NCBI RefSeq assembly: GCF_000003855.2
Contig: NW_003101671.1
Location: forward strand, 1,750,799-1,814,798
DNA from: Blastomyces gilchristii SLH14081
Taxonomy: Eukaryota > Ascomycota > Eurotiomycetes > Onygenales > Ajellomycetaceae
DNA: 64,000 nucleotides
Direction of reading: 5' to 3'
This document shows positions 1 to 12,928 of the stretch, piece by piece (position 1 is the stretch's first letter; every line of letters begins with the position of its first letter). The notes under the pieces were generated by a model, which saw only the letters and a list, made by a program, of their open reading frames with translations, made no database searches and was not told the origin of the DNA. Made by a program: the position numbers and the translations under genes.

Positions 1-525
1 AATGATTGGCATCATGACTAGAATTTTGGGTCTGGGTTGCGCCTGTCAGACAGCCACTGCTACGGACTGGACTGGAAGGGAATGGGGGAGAAAAAAAAGA
101 AAAAAAAAATTTGGGGAACAATTCCTGTCAAGTCACTGTTGACTTGACGCCGCGATGACGACGTTGGTTCTGCTTTAACTCAGCTACTCCCCCTTAGCTT
201 AGCGGGATTTGGGATATCCAGTATGGGGGGGTTAACGGAAAAACTTCGTGAAAGGAAAAAACCTTGAAAGAAAAAAGGGTTTCGTGTTTGGCAATCTTAA
301 AGCGGGTTTCGGGGGTGAGTGAGTGGGGGGGGGAGGGGGGGGGGATTAGAATTTAGGGGCGAGGGAGGTGACTTTTGGCTACTTCCTAGGCGCGCCTCCT
401 GCCTTGGTCCCTGAAAGGGGAACGATGAGGTTACGAAAGAAAAGGTTCGGGATGAGCAAATCATCAATGTTCATCTGTCTGCCAAGGGTCCGTTAATAAT
501 AATAAAGCTCAGGTCTAAGGTGGAG

Positions 526-573
526 AGTCCGCAGTCCGCAGTCCGCAGTCCGCAGTCCACAGTCCACAGTCCG
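526..573. repeat. Tandem heptanucleotide array (AGTCCGC-type)
   Basis: Nearly seven consecutive units of AGTCCGC. The last two units are the variant AGTCCAC. The array directly precedes a hexanucleotide array. Confidence 0.85.
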
Positions 574-578
574 GACAT

Positions 579-624
579 GTGGATGTTGGATGTGGATGTG
601 GATGTGGATGTGGATGTGGATGTG
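579..624. repeat. Tandem hexanucleotide array (GGATGT)n
   Basis: About seven GGATGT units with one early insertion. Translated on the minus strand it gives a His-Pro repeat, which makes a spurious reading frame. Confidence 0.85.
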
Positions 625-832
625 CGTGTATGGAAAGTGCCCACGTTGCTGCTCTTCTTTGTGTGATTAAATATCGACTCGTATTATCATCATTATTATC
701 ATTATTATTATTTGTTATTCCCACTCCCACATACATGTTTTGCCCTTGCAGCAACAACGCAAGGAGTTTGAAATCCGGCACGCCGCCCGCCACGAGCTAT
801 ACAGCTGACCGTACTTCCGCCTCTGAAATTTA

Positions 833-859
833 TTTTTTTTTTTTTTTTTAAAAAAAAAA
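833..859. repeat. Adjacent poly(T)17 / poly(A)10 tract
   Basis: A run of 17 T is followed immediately by a run of 10 A. The junction is self-complementary and could form a small A/T hairpin. Confidence 0.85.
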
Positions 860-1123
860 GAGAGTGTTGGTTTGGCCCACTCCCGCGTGCTTATTAGGTT
901 CTTCTGCCCTTGGGACCCTCCAACTGGGCGATCCCGAGGACCCTCGACGGCACAACCTCGACCGTCGAACCCGTCGACGACAAGACAAGGGTCCATAACC
1001 CTCTCGGAAAAAGGTCGCTTTCTAAGCTCCGAGAATCTGGAGACTTTCTCTAGTCTTGGATCCCATTCCCATACATACCATACCATGCAGAATAATCATG
1101 GTTTTGGTTTTGGTTTTGTCCTG

Positions 1124-1162
<39 letters not shown>
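1124..1162. repeat. Poly(A) tract, 39 nt
   Basis: Uninterrupted run of 39 A on the plus strand, with no neighbouring gene to which it could serve as a processed tail. Confidence 0.9.
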
Positions 1163-1164
<2 letters not shown>

Positions 1165-1920
1165 CCGACCAATCGACCTTTATAACGTATGTTCCATTTT
1201 CCAATGAATAAAAGAAAAAATTTCGGCTCAGACCGGTACGTTTACGTATACGTTATTGTAGCAGGAAGCACATATGGGTTTCGGGCCAGCGAAAATAGGA
1301 ACTACATCGAATTATCGTCACCCGAGCCACCACGGTTAAAGCGACAGTAGTTTTCGTGTTCCAAAGTCAAAGAAGAGCCGGCGCCCTGTACTGTACTCCG
1401 TAATGTCTTTCATTCTTCCTTGGATACGCATTCGTACATATAAATAGATCCAGGAGTCAATGTGTGGTTACACAGTTTTCTCTCTCTCCTCTCTCTGCAT
1501 TTGAAGGATCGGGCCTGACATGCGCAGCAAAACCCTCGAATCTGCGATAGATAGTATAGTGACTAGGATCACAATGCAGGACAAAAGAGTTCACCCGTAT
1601 TGTATCTCTGTTGGTGCCACTAACCATGCCTTTTTCTCCTGCATCATTCATCATCATCACCATCATCATCATCTTCTTCATCATCTTCTTCATCTCTCGT
1701 CGCGGTGTGGACTCACAGGCTGCAGGTGCCATAAGGGTATCCGAGCCCCATCCAGAGTTGCTGGCTGGATCGCGTGATATCCTATCCCTCTGTGATTCGG
1801 GATTGCACCCAATAATGTATTCCATTATCCCTTTGTGTGTGCTGCACGCACATGAATAGCCGACTTCAATTGATTGACGCGGTAGCTCACTGTTTAACTG
1901 TCTTGTTCTGCTGCCACGTT

Positions 1921-1973
1921 TCTTCTTCTTCTTCTTCTTCTTCTTCTTCTTCGGAGGAGGAGGAGGAGGAGGA
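1921..1973. repeat. (TTC)n followed by (GGA)n microsatellite
   Basis: About eleven TTC triplets pass directly into about seven GGA triplets. A pyrimidine tract thus switches to a purine tract on the same strand. Confidence 0.9.
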
Positions 1974-4513
1974 CATGATCAGTGGTTTGCAGAACGCATG
2001 AGCCTCAGATACCAAGGCCTGGTGGGAATATCCGACTTGTGTGATTCGACACCAAGCTCGAGTCTCCCCGCTGATGTATTTGCCTTCCTTTCCAAGGTTC
2101 TTTATTTGTTTATTATTTTCCCTTTATCATTTCCTTGTTTTCAAGATTCTGTAGTTTGGGTGGTAGGGTAGGGTAGGGTCCGGAAAACACGCGCTCATTT
2201 CATTCATCCATACCCCGAGGAAGCTTAGGCAATAATATTAATCAATTATTATGAAGTAAGTTAGTTACCCAACAGGTGCGGACCAATAATGAGGTGAGTG
2301 AGATGATTGCCTCAAGCAAAAATTCGTTTTCATGTTTTTCGTTGTTTGGTGCGCCACGCCCAGCCACCCCACCCTGGGGCGCTCGGAGGAGGGCAAGAAG
2401 ATCTGATGTATGGTATTGGCATGCATGTAGTTACCCTTTATTATTACTTTCATCAATAATAACACTCATAGAAATCAGAAATCAGAAATCAGAAATCAAC
2501 AATACAAATTTTCATGGCTTGGCTGCCTGTTGTTGAGTCGAGAAATGCCGATCTCATCCATTCATCATTCGTAATACATCCCAAGGTCATTTCTATCACT
2601 CACTCCGCATACCAGCTTAAAGCCCACGAGTCCCAAAGCTGTATCTATTATTCACGAATTCAACTGGTGGCCAACCGAGAAAAAGAAAAAGAACTCGAAT
2701 GTCTCGGTTCCTGAGGCTATATTTGTTCAAAATTCCATTACATTATTACTTTGATGTTTCATTCATACACCACACCACACCGGTTATCACAATAATAATA
2801 ATAATGACCATTAATCGAGCTTCAAAATCCACCCGTTGAAAAACTACTCGGATCTTCCAGGGTCCCGCTAGACTAGACTCCACAAACGAAGGGCTGGCTA
2901 TGCGCGGGCCCTTCATACAACCGATCGCGCGGGAAGATAGAACCACCACAAGTCGTTTGGCCGAATGTAACACAAAGGTACCAAGTGATTCTGCAACTCC
3001 GCATTATTATTATGTTCCTCTCCATGTTTCTTGACATTTGACACTTGACACGTTACACGTGGGAGCTAAAGAAAAACACTCCACATCACGAACGGGCGCG
3101 CAAGGGAGAAGAAAAAGAAAAAAGAAAAAAGAAAAAAAAAAGAAAAAAAAGAAAAAAACAGACAAGGCCAAAGCAAATTCCCAAATCGGCTAATCCACTG
3201 TCTTGGTAGCCCGCTCTCTGCTGTAGTTAGCGCTGATAGTAGCCCCAAATGCTCGGTTAAGAGCAAGGGTCCTCGACATGGGGCTGGTGTAGCAAACAAA
3301 ATGGAAATAAAAAAAGCAAAAATGAAAAACGGACGGATATAATCCTTGTACGGAGTAAAGAGCTGTGTGGTTCATGAACGTACGTGGTTGGTAAAATACG
3401 ATGGTGAAGTCGCTTTTTTTGATGATATAACCCTGAAGATGTAGGAGCAACAACGCAACGTTTCTTTTCTCCACACCGATCACAAACACCCAGTAATTCT
3501 TATTATTCCTGTCAATATGAAAACTAGCGCGGCCTGCACGAGATTATGAGCAACACACACCGAACTTTCCCATGAGATGTGCCTCTGGCTTCCGTTGAGC
3601 TCCACTCTCCAGCGCTTGGAAGCGCTAAACACGGAGGCTGATATCTATCCCCAGCCACGAGTTCCTGTCACTGACCGACCTGTACTCTGTACTCCGTAGT
3701 TCCTGTTGTGTACAGCAGGAGACCCCACGCCAACATTCGCCAGCAAGGACGCCATGCCATCACGATCAAAAACCCGTCACAGATTGCGATCCATGACCCT
3801 GAAGAACCTCCATCATTTCTCTATCCTCGTATGTACAGAATAGTTACTAACATTCACAACGCATCCCAGCGTCATTTTCGGGGTAATATGGATTCCCATA
3901 ACACCGCCGTCTTCTTAATATTTATGCCACCAGAGATTTGAAAGGCACAAGGGCGTCATAAATAGCTAGCTCAAATTAAGAGCATCAACATGGCCAGAAT
4001 CCCATCGCGGCCCTGAATCCGTCCCCAACTAAATTCCCAATTAAAAGCCCCGCGGGCAAAGGAGACAATCCCCACTGCGGTGCATAGGCACATTTGCTTC
4101 AGGGGTGATTGCCAGTTCCAAGAAGCAACTCCGCCAAGGAACTCCAGTTCTCCCCATATCATATGTTGCGCGGCGATGGCTCTGCCTCTCCAATTCTCTC
4201 CCCTCACAGTGTCACCGTTTCCTTCGCTTCAAGGCCTAGCTTGTGTACAAAGGAGGAGTGAAACAAGCTAAAAGGGCATCAGGCTGCAGCCAGAATCCAC
4301 GACAGCTGTACCTCTGAAACGCTGAGACCACCTTGCATCTCTTGGTGTCCGGCGGGTTTTTAGCCCATCGGGATTTGATATGAGCCCCATGAAGGTCTCC
4401 CCGCCCCATCCATCCCGCACTTGATTTTCCGGGGCAAACCCCAGACAGCAACCCTTATTATTAAGGAAGAAGGAGATGAAGAAGAAAGAGCCCGGAAACC
4501 GGAGCAGGTCTCC

Positions 4514-4515
<2 letters not shown>

Positions 4516-4555
<40 letters not shown>
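4516..4555. repeat. Poly(T) tract, 40 nt
   Basis: Uninterrupted run of 40 T on the plus strand. Confidence 0.9.
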
Positions 4556-4556
<1 letters not shown>

Positions 4557-7500
4557 ATTGTGCTTGGCCACGCATAATCGCCTCATAGGGCCTAATTGAT
4601 GAAAAACGTGCCGCCGTTCTATAGCTTGCGCTGATTGTCTACATCCACCAATTAAGATCATGGATACTCTATTCTTTTCTCTTCTTATTGATTCTTCAAG
4701 TGTTCGCGTCGATATGATCCTTCACACGCACGGAGCGGTTTCAAGATAACACCCTAGAGACAGCCTTTGCAACGAGATACATCAAAGTCCCTCCTCCTCC
4801 GTAGATGCTGGATCCTCTTTGAGTCCTCAAGCAAAATTGAAAAGCCTTGCGGTATATGACTCTTATTCCATTAATATTGCCAGGGATCTCAATGCAACCA
4901 CATCAGAGCAATAACAGACATATTCCTTTTCTTTCACAAAACAAGGGGAAAAAAAAGAATAGGCTCCCAATTATTAGGTCGATATTCATTCATGCGCACA
5001 CACCAATTTCTTTATCTTATTAGCGACTGATCTAGGTCCACGACAACATATCCAGCCACATGGGGTTTCAGGATCTTGGAAGTACTGGGATTAATATGCA
5101 CTCTACGTTCATTCCTTTTCCGTAAACTTACTGAATAAACAGCGGTTTGTCTCGTATTTCCTCAAACGTGCTAGGGTGATTAATGTACACAAACATTCAA
5201 CCACCAGCTGCCGATGTAGCTATGACTCCATCCGTCTCTCTCCTGACGTTCCATCTCTTTCACGCAAGTGTACCTATAAGGTTTGGAAAATTGGCGCGGC
5301 AGGGTGGGGCGGAAGCACGCCGCCTAAGGAGAAACGAAGGACGGAATTCGGCCAGATACGATCGGCCCCCAGCGAAATAATAATAACAACAACAGCCTTG
5401 TTGATCATTATTATTACGCCAGATCCACGGCAAATCTTTCAGAATCCTGTGGCTTTGTCTTGCGCTCTCTGTCTCTTTTGACAAAGCGGAATTGTTTGTC
5501 AAATGTGAGGGACAGCCCGGAAACTCGGCTCTGGCGACCAAGGGTTTTTTTTTTTTTTTTTTTCTTTTCCTAGCATATCAACCCGCCTCACATTAAGACT
5601 GATTTTCCACGGCCAACCATTATTTGAGTCAATTGCCTCCAGCAATTGTCTCTCAGCCCTGTAGTAGATGCCTGGTAATCCTAAACTTTTCTTCAACCTC
5701 CCTGAACCCGCAGCAAAGGAGACTGTTCCGAGACGGGAAGTAGGGTGCTACGCTACTGCCTTTGTTTTGGGCAGTACTCCGTAGTGTTTGTACGGTGTAA
5801 GGTCCACAGCTTGCCCCGCCTCGGCGGCTATAATAAGTCTCAGGGAAGGGCACCACTCATCACTTGGTATTTTTGCTCTCGTTCGTCCCTCCACAACCCC
5901 CCCATCAAGTTCCCGGTAAGTGTGGAAGTTGGCGGGTGTCTGGCGCTTTCTTGAGCGTCGAGGCCAGATAATAATGAAGACTGCGCGATTGGCCTGATTG
6001 GACGGCGGTCCGTACGGCCGGAAACTAAGAAGAACAAGACGCCAATTTGGCAGTGATGATGATGCATCTATGTGACGCTATGTCCTCTGGCGCCTTCGAG
6101 CAATCGCTGACTATATTAGTTCTCCAAACTTTAACTAACACAGCGAGCTACGAATGGCTAATATCTGAGCTTGTGGGGAAACTCATTGTTGTAATAAATT
6201 ATTGCTTGCCAACAAAACCTCATAAGTTGTCAATTGGTGGGAGACTCATCCGTGGTGAGCCAAAGATGGTCTGTTTTCTTTCTTTCTTTCCTTCTTTCTT
6301 CCCCCCCCATTTCTGTGTGGACAACTTGAATTTTTGCAACTGGAGATGATGTTCACTACTCCCAAGCTTGCCGATAATGTTATGAACATGGGAGCTTACG
6401 CATCTCGTGCCTCTTCCCTCAGACTGAATGTCTTCTATCTTCCTTTCCACAGCTTTAGAATCCACTTTGCAGGGCCCAAAATTGATCCTGGACAAGTCTG
6501 GACGCAGCGGAGTGGATCTCTACGACTCCCTTGGGTGTTCCAACGCTTGCCATTCAAAAAAAAAATATGCAGGCGTAAATGTACTCCATTATTGGCCCTC
6601 CAGTGCGTGAAGGTCCGTAGATCAACAAACATAGGCCGATACTTTCAATTGCCAGCGCGACTCTAAATTCCAGGGTCGAGCAAGGGTTGAAGTCATTTTG
6701 ACCAATGATGCGCTTCGAATGACCACCCTATGATGTGCCAGTTACATGTGGGGCTCTTCAGGCGGAAGTCTAATTTAACTTTAACGCTAAATTTGTTAAT
6801 GTTGAACCTTCTTCTAAGGTTCTGCACCTTCTAGAAGAAACCTGTTTAACCAATTTCTGTCGCAAGCTCCACCCAGCCTCAACCTGCAGGCTGCAGGCAA
6901 GTCCTCTTCACGCATCAAAATGAGTTCGTTGCTTGAGTTTGGGGTTTTCTGGACCGCTGGCGGCTACATCCCTTACTGATGAATAGCCTAATCTTGGTTG
7001 TGTTGCCATAGTGACAGCGCATTTTGCAACTCGAAATCACGTGGGGATCAGCATAACCCTTGAGATATCAACACAAAGCCAAGGTAGGGTAGTGTTTCAA
7101 ACACTTGGCGGTTGCATCTCTAGGTTGGAGAGGCTGAAGGGGTGCAGAATGATGTTATGTTCATAATTTCAGTCCGGACATGGCAAAATTTCCAGAAGAG
7201 CACTGGCAACTTACTAGCTTGTGCCTCCTGCCCGGGTCTGGTAAAATACCCAAATGAATATGAAGAACCGGGGGGTGTCTTGATAAGCTAGCAACTTGAG
7301 GAAGTCAATAAAGTTACACCTTTTCTATGCATTCCCACTGCTAACACTCTCCATGCATAGCCGAAAAGAGAGAACTCGTGGCGCAGCTTTGGGAAATTAG
7401 CTTGATGGAAGAATGGCACATACATTCAATTCTGGCCCAGGCATTCCTTATTCGAACTATTATTATTGTCTTTGGCGTTCAGGAGCTGATATGTATGACC

Positions 7501-10378
7501 GCCGTTTCATGAGCAGACTAGCGTCATCGGCGGATACGACAGGGATGGGTTTTCGACCCTCGCGGTTTGCTCTTCTTGACGACGGATCCCCTACAAGGGC
7601 CCAAAGATGATTCGAACTACATACAATGTTGCCTTTTTTCTGCCCTAACTCATATCCTAATATGCCGGGCCTTCTCTCGACAGAACTAGGGAGGTGATAC
7701 CCAAGGAGTCGATGAAGGACTCGCGCAGACTTTGTTGAGTGAGGAATTCTGACAACTCTCCTTTGTTCTATGGAGTAATGGAGTAGTACTATCAGAGTCT
7801 CCTCTTGGTTTTACCTGAAATGTACTTCTGTGGCGCAAGCGTAATTTCTCTTACGTCACTGGGAGCACCCTTGGCTTCCAATCACGAGTAATCTGACACG
7901 CTTGCGAGTTTATCAGATGATGTCTTCGTAAAGCAGGATAAGGTTCAAGCCGGGAAACATTCCAAGGACACTAGCTGCATCGCCTAGTCAAGCCACTTGT
8001 AAGCTACAAAGAAGCGACAAGGGTATCATCTGTATCGACAGAGGGACGATCGCCAAGGAAGCAACAACCCATTTTTTCATATGCAGCCAGAAGTGAAACG
8101 GCGTGAGACAGCTTTAACATTACAAAGGCTCGAAGCTCGGAGCCCTGCTCCTTTCAGCTCTCCTCCAAAACCCATCTCACCGCACTTTGCGTCCTGGCTA
8201 ACTGTCGGGCTCGTCGATAGAGCCGTTGTGTCTTGATCTATCTGATGTGCTTTTATTTTCAGTTCATTTGCTTATCATTTCTCTAGACCAGAAATGCTTC
8301 CAGACCCTGCACTAGCGCAGCTAAATTCTTACAGCTTGACAATCCACTCTGACCCGTGAGAAAGGAACAGCGCGTGGCCATTCAGCGGATCGGTTTGTGG
8401 TACCTCAAACATGACGGTTAACGTTACCAGCTTGCCTCCAACCATGTGTAGGAACGAATCGGCATAACAACGGCCGCAGGTTCTCACCTCTAGCCAAACT
8501 CTTAGATGTCTAGTCGGCTACATTTCGCCTCGCATTCATGAATGCACTAATAAGAAACTGGCACAATATACTGCCTCACTTAGAAGTATATGTACTCCGT
8601 ACAGCACATACCCATGGCGATTTGCGAAGATGGCTGAAAAGTTGGCTGCGATGATTCGTTCGGAAGAAAGTTCAAGTCGCTTGCGGCCACACCAAACTTG
8701 CATGGAGAAACTACTATGCAGTGGATTTCATTTCTAACTGGCGTAAGGAATGGGGATAACCCGTTTCTGCATTTTCTCACCGAATGGCCGGTTATCAAAG
8801 ATCTGCACAAGTATGCCGTTCGGCGGCGGGATATGGGGAAGGGTTTGTAGCAAGATACCACGTCGCCTGTAGCCTGTAGGGCGAAGTTGAAGTTCGCTTA
8901 ATGATCGGCGCGAAATCTAACCTGGAGAGATAGGTACTCGCATAGGCTTGCCATTGGACGGCTGCGGAGGATGGATGGGCGCGGCAGTTCTGCCGACAGG
9001 ATATGTCGGTTGATCTGGCGAGCTGCTTTGCCAGCCACTCCTGCAGAGCTAAAACGAGACTTAGTTCACGAAGCGAGAGTGGAAGCTACCTAATAATAAA
9101 TAGCAATTTTCTTGCTCTTTATCCCCCGACGTCGCCAACGATTGCGCCATCGCTCAAGAAATAGCGGCTGGAGGCGCAAAGAAAGAAACTCGGCACGATG
9201 CTCTGTGAACTCTGCTCGCCAGATACATGCCGGCGACCCATCATACCATTCTTGTTTCGCGAATGTTTTAATATTAAAATGAATGGATGATATCTAGGTT
9301 GATCGCGTATGAAGGAACGTCCCCAAGTGCTGCGTGCTGGACCGTCTTTCGTTCCATTGATGAATCCCTGAACTAAATCACACATCCCCCACCCGCCTTG
9401 CAACGGCTGTAGTTAGATTGACTCGACGAATGAAGTTCCGGCCAAGAGAAAAAGTTCAGAGCTTCAAAGTACAGTGAACTGTTGAATTACAAAGCCAAGA
9501 TCCTACCTACCCCCTCCCCCAGCCAGACCGACCAATCGTATGATTTCCACCGAGTTGGGAATTAAGAAAGTCTCTGAAACGCAGCGGCGCCCAATCCACG
9601 TTTTCCCATTCCCTCCCTTCTCGATTTTGGTGATGGGATGGGGAGACGTTAGTGCTAGGGGAGTATGGCAGGGTCATCCATGCCCTACATGCACTAACTA
9701 ACCCAGCACCGTTACATTTACTGCCGTCGCCTATCAGGCGCGCATGAAATCACTTCGAATTACCTCAACGCTAAATGATTATTATTGAATTGCTGACCAT
9801 TGACGTTCGCGCTTTATTCCCTTTCCCAATTCCGTAATTCGTCTGCCATCTTGGATTGGTCCATAATCCATAATCTTGGTCTTATTATAGACAGGCTTTC
9901 CAACCTTTCTTCCCTGTTTGTAGTCCATAAGGCTCCCTTGTTGACCTACTACCCTACCTACCTACTGTCTACGTGGAGACGGCTCTGCTGTCATCATCAG
10001 AAAGCTTTTCCAATAAGATGGCCCCAGCCCAGACTGTTGACCCCTGTCTCTGGACCCTCAAAAAACGTTAACGCCTCCACCCCGATCCAGACGGCGGTCC
10101 TTGCCTTTCATAGTCCTCCCAGAAGGGTGTCTCCGAGCAGTATACGGAGTACTCCGTACAATATCAGAGATAATTAAGCCGGGAGGCCCAGCAAAACACG
10201 CTCTATTTTATGAAACCCTAATCCATACCGAGATAACCCGGAAAGTCCTATGGAAGTCAGATGCAGTCATCGTGGCAGCTGATACAACTGATCCTGTGCT
10301 TGGCCCCGCGATCAATTCTTAATACGGCTTCAGAATACAAATCAAGAATACCTCTGGATGTCTAGAGCGGGAGGCGGG

Positions 10379-10426
<48 letters not shown>
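10379..10426. repeat. Poly(A) tract, 48 nt
   Basis: Longest homopolymer of the window, 48 A, followed by a short A/G-rich extension. Confidence 0.9.
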
Positions 10427-10428
<2 letters not shown>

Positions 10429-12928
10429 AAAAGAAAAGGGCCAACACCTATTGCCTATGTGCACAGAGGTAAAGAATCCGGACTTGGCAGACTCGGAGAC
10501 ATTGATTCCTGTGACCTGCGGCACGTTTCGGGGACCCGAGTGGGAAAAGGAGACTTAAGTTTCGACTTGTAGATTCTTACGAATAGTGGATCTATCTTGA
10601 CGAATGCATATGCATAACTACTTCCCTGGTGGCTGATATGCATTTACAGAAGGGAGAAGCGAAACATGCAACCCACCCACACCCACACAACCTTCATGAT
10701 TCCACAACTTCCCCTTCCCAGGTCGTCTAATTTAGATGAAGGTAGAATGAGAGAGGCTGCGAAACGACGTTGATACTACAGTCTCCGTTTAGACGAGCAA
10801 GCAGGTGGTGCTGCTAAGCCCCAGCCAGAGCCATCGGTCGAAAAAGGACAGAGCTTGGGAAATTTTCACAGTGGATATATATCAAGAATATGTACGACAC
10901 ATTAGCAGGCCTGTGGTGAAGAAGAATGAATGCTCAGAGGAAAACTAAAAAAAAACTGCTAGGCCCATAGGATGTAATTCTGCAAATATTATGAGATCTC
11001 AAGATATCAGTTCATCAGCAAACAGATGTTGATGTGGAGTAAAATGAGGTGAAGTGGCTTCTAGAATACTTCATTGGCTACAAACAGTATAGTTAATTGA
11101 TTGATATGATTTATCTCTCATGAAATTTGTAGACATATATATATATAATATATATGTGTATGTATGGCAACTTCAGAAAGCTTCTTCATATGCATCACAT
11201 ACTCCTTCCTATCACTGAATGTTGCTTTCTTTATTGAAAGAAATTGCCAGTCATACTAAAAAAAAAAAAAGGTATACATATCTTATTACATCCCTTCAAG
11301 ACGACCAAAGAACATTGCTCTAGAGATAAATAAAAGAGCTCATACAATCCTGCTCAAGCATTTAAACCACCATCTACATCTGATTGTAATGTGTATATCT
11401 CAGAAGGCTTGCAGGAAGATAGAAAGAATTAAAAAAGAAACCATTCAACTCGGAGGGTAAACAACCATATAGAAGAGGGCAAGCTCCCATATCAGACAAT
11501 AGATTCAATCATTGTACCGTACCGAAATGAATCCTTTCCTGTGTAAGGGGAAAAAAAAAAAAAAAAAAGAAAAAAAAACCCTTGTTCAACCCCCCTTCTT
11601 CGTTCCTCCTCTCTTTCTCTCCCCTCCCGCAAAAGAAAATTCCCCTTCCCCTCCACACAACCACATAAAAGACTTAGTTCGATTAGCCAAAACAGGCCGC
11701 ACACGGGGAGGGAGAGCGAGAGGGAGAGGGAGAGGGGGGAGAAAGAGGGGCTAGGTACATAGGTAGCTCCCGTGACGAGAACTATCTATCCCGCTAGGCT
11801 GAAGGTCAAAAATATATATGGAGTTCCGCAAGGAAATTAACGGAGGGTAGTTTGATGAAGAAGTGAAAAAAAAAGGGGGGGGGGAAAGGGAAAAAAACTT
11901 TGAGAACAAGAGGGACAAATAACAGAAAAAGGGATTTATGGAGAGGTGTATAATGAAAGGTGGTATAAGGAGGAAGGAGAAACTTTATTTTTGTTATTTT
12001 GAGGGGGTGCCCACTTTTTATCATCATTGTACATGTACATGAAAGAACAGCAACAGTCCTGCTTGATTCTTCTTGGCGGCGTTTCTTTTCTGTTTTATTT
12101 TTTTTTGTTCAAGTGTGGGGAAGCAAAAAAGAGAAGACGAAAAGATACTTTGTTGAATCGCGAGTAGGAGTAGTAGTAGTAATAGTGAAATGCCTGAGTG
12201 ATAACTCTATATATTTGTAGAATACTGACTGATGCTGGCTGGCTGGCTGCTAGGGCCCTGACGGGTAGAAGTGTAAAAGTAGCACGAGAAAGGGGACCAA
12301 AAAAATAGTGATTTAAGATATAAAAAAAAAAGAAAGAAGGAAAGAAAAGAAGAAGGAAAAAAGGTAGGGGGGAAAGAAGAATAGTAGAAAAGGAAAAAAG
12401 GAAAAAACGGGTCAAGTAAATGGATGGGTATTAATGATACAAAGAAGTGAAAACTAAATGAGCTGAGAAAAGAAGAAAATCAAGCTTCAAAAATGAATTT
12501 GTCTCTGCCGGGTGACGGGTGGTGGTTTAGGGTAAATGAAAAGTACAACACGATAAAATATACGAAAAAGGGGGGTAAATGATAGGAACGAAATGAGGGC
12601 ATACAACGAATAAAGTCAGGGAGGTGCCAGTAGTAAGGGTACCAGATGGGTATGTCAGATCCATACACATGGTCGATGGGATGCTATCGGAGAAATGGGA
12701 CGGTTAAATACATCAAATGTTGCATCAAGCATACGGATGGATGGGAGAATTATCGGTATCGGGATAGGTTTATGAGAGATCGGACCAACAGGTGTACCAG
12801 CCAGGTGTAAGGTTAAAACAGGACAAAAGGGAGAAGGTTTAGAGGTATTAAGGAAGGCGGAAATAGGAAAAGTGACATTCAAGGCAAGCGGGATGGATTT
12901 TGCGTGTTGGTACGAGTTTAAATTCTGA

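Larger units (their letters stand above)
1..12928. other. Gene-poor intergenic region rich in simple repeats
   Basis: I see no credible gene in almost 13 kb. Reading frames here are short, lack recognisable domains and are often made of homopolymers or microsatellites. The stretch holds A/T runs of 39, 40 and 48 nt, several di- to heptanucleotide arrays and seven copies of the 9-mer TACGGAGTA/TACTCCGTA. Base composition is mixed rather than extremely AT-rich, so this does not look like a heavily RIP-mutated transposon graveyard. It could be long untranslated or regulatory DNA of a gene beyond the left edge, or of the kelch gene on the right. It could also hold unrecognised non-coding RNAs. 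Confidence 0.6.

Noticed and set aside
515..1207. Short overlapping frames with His-Pro, Phe or Lys runs
   Set aside because: They are translations of microsatellites and poly(A)/poly(T) tracts, with no conserved domain and no splice context.
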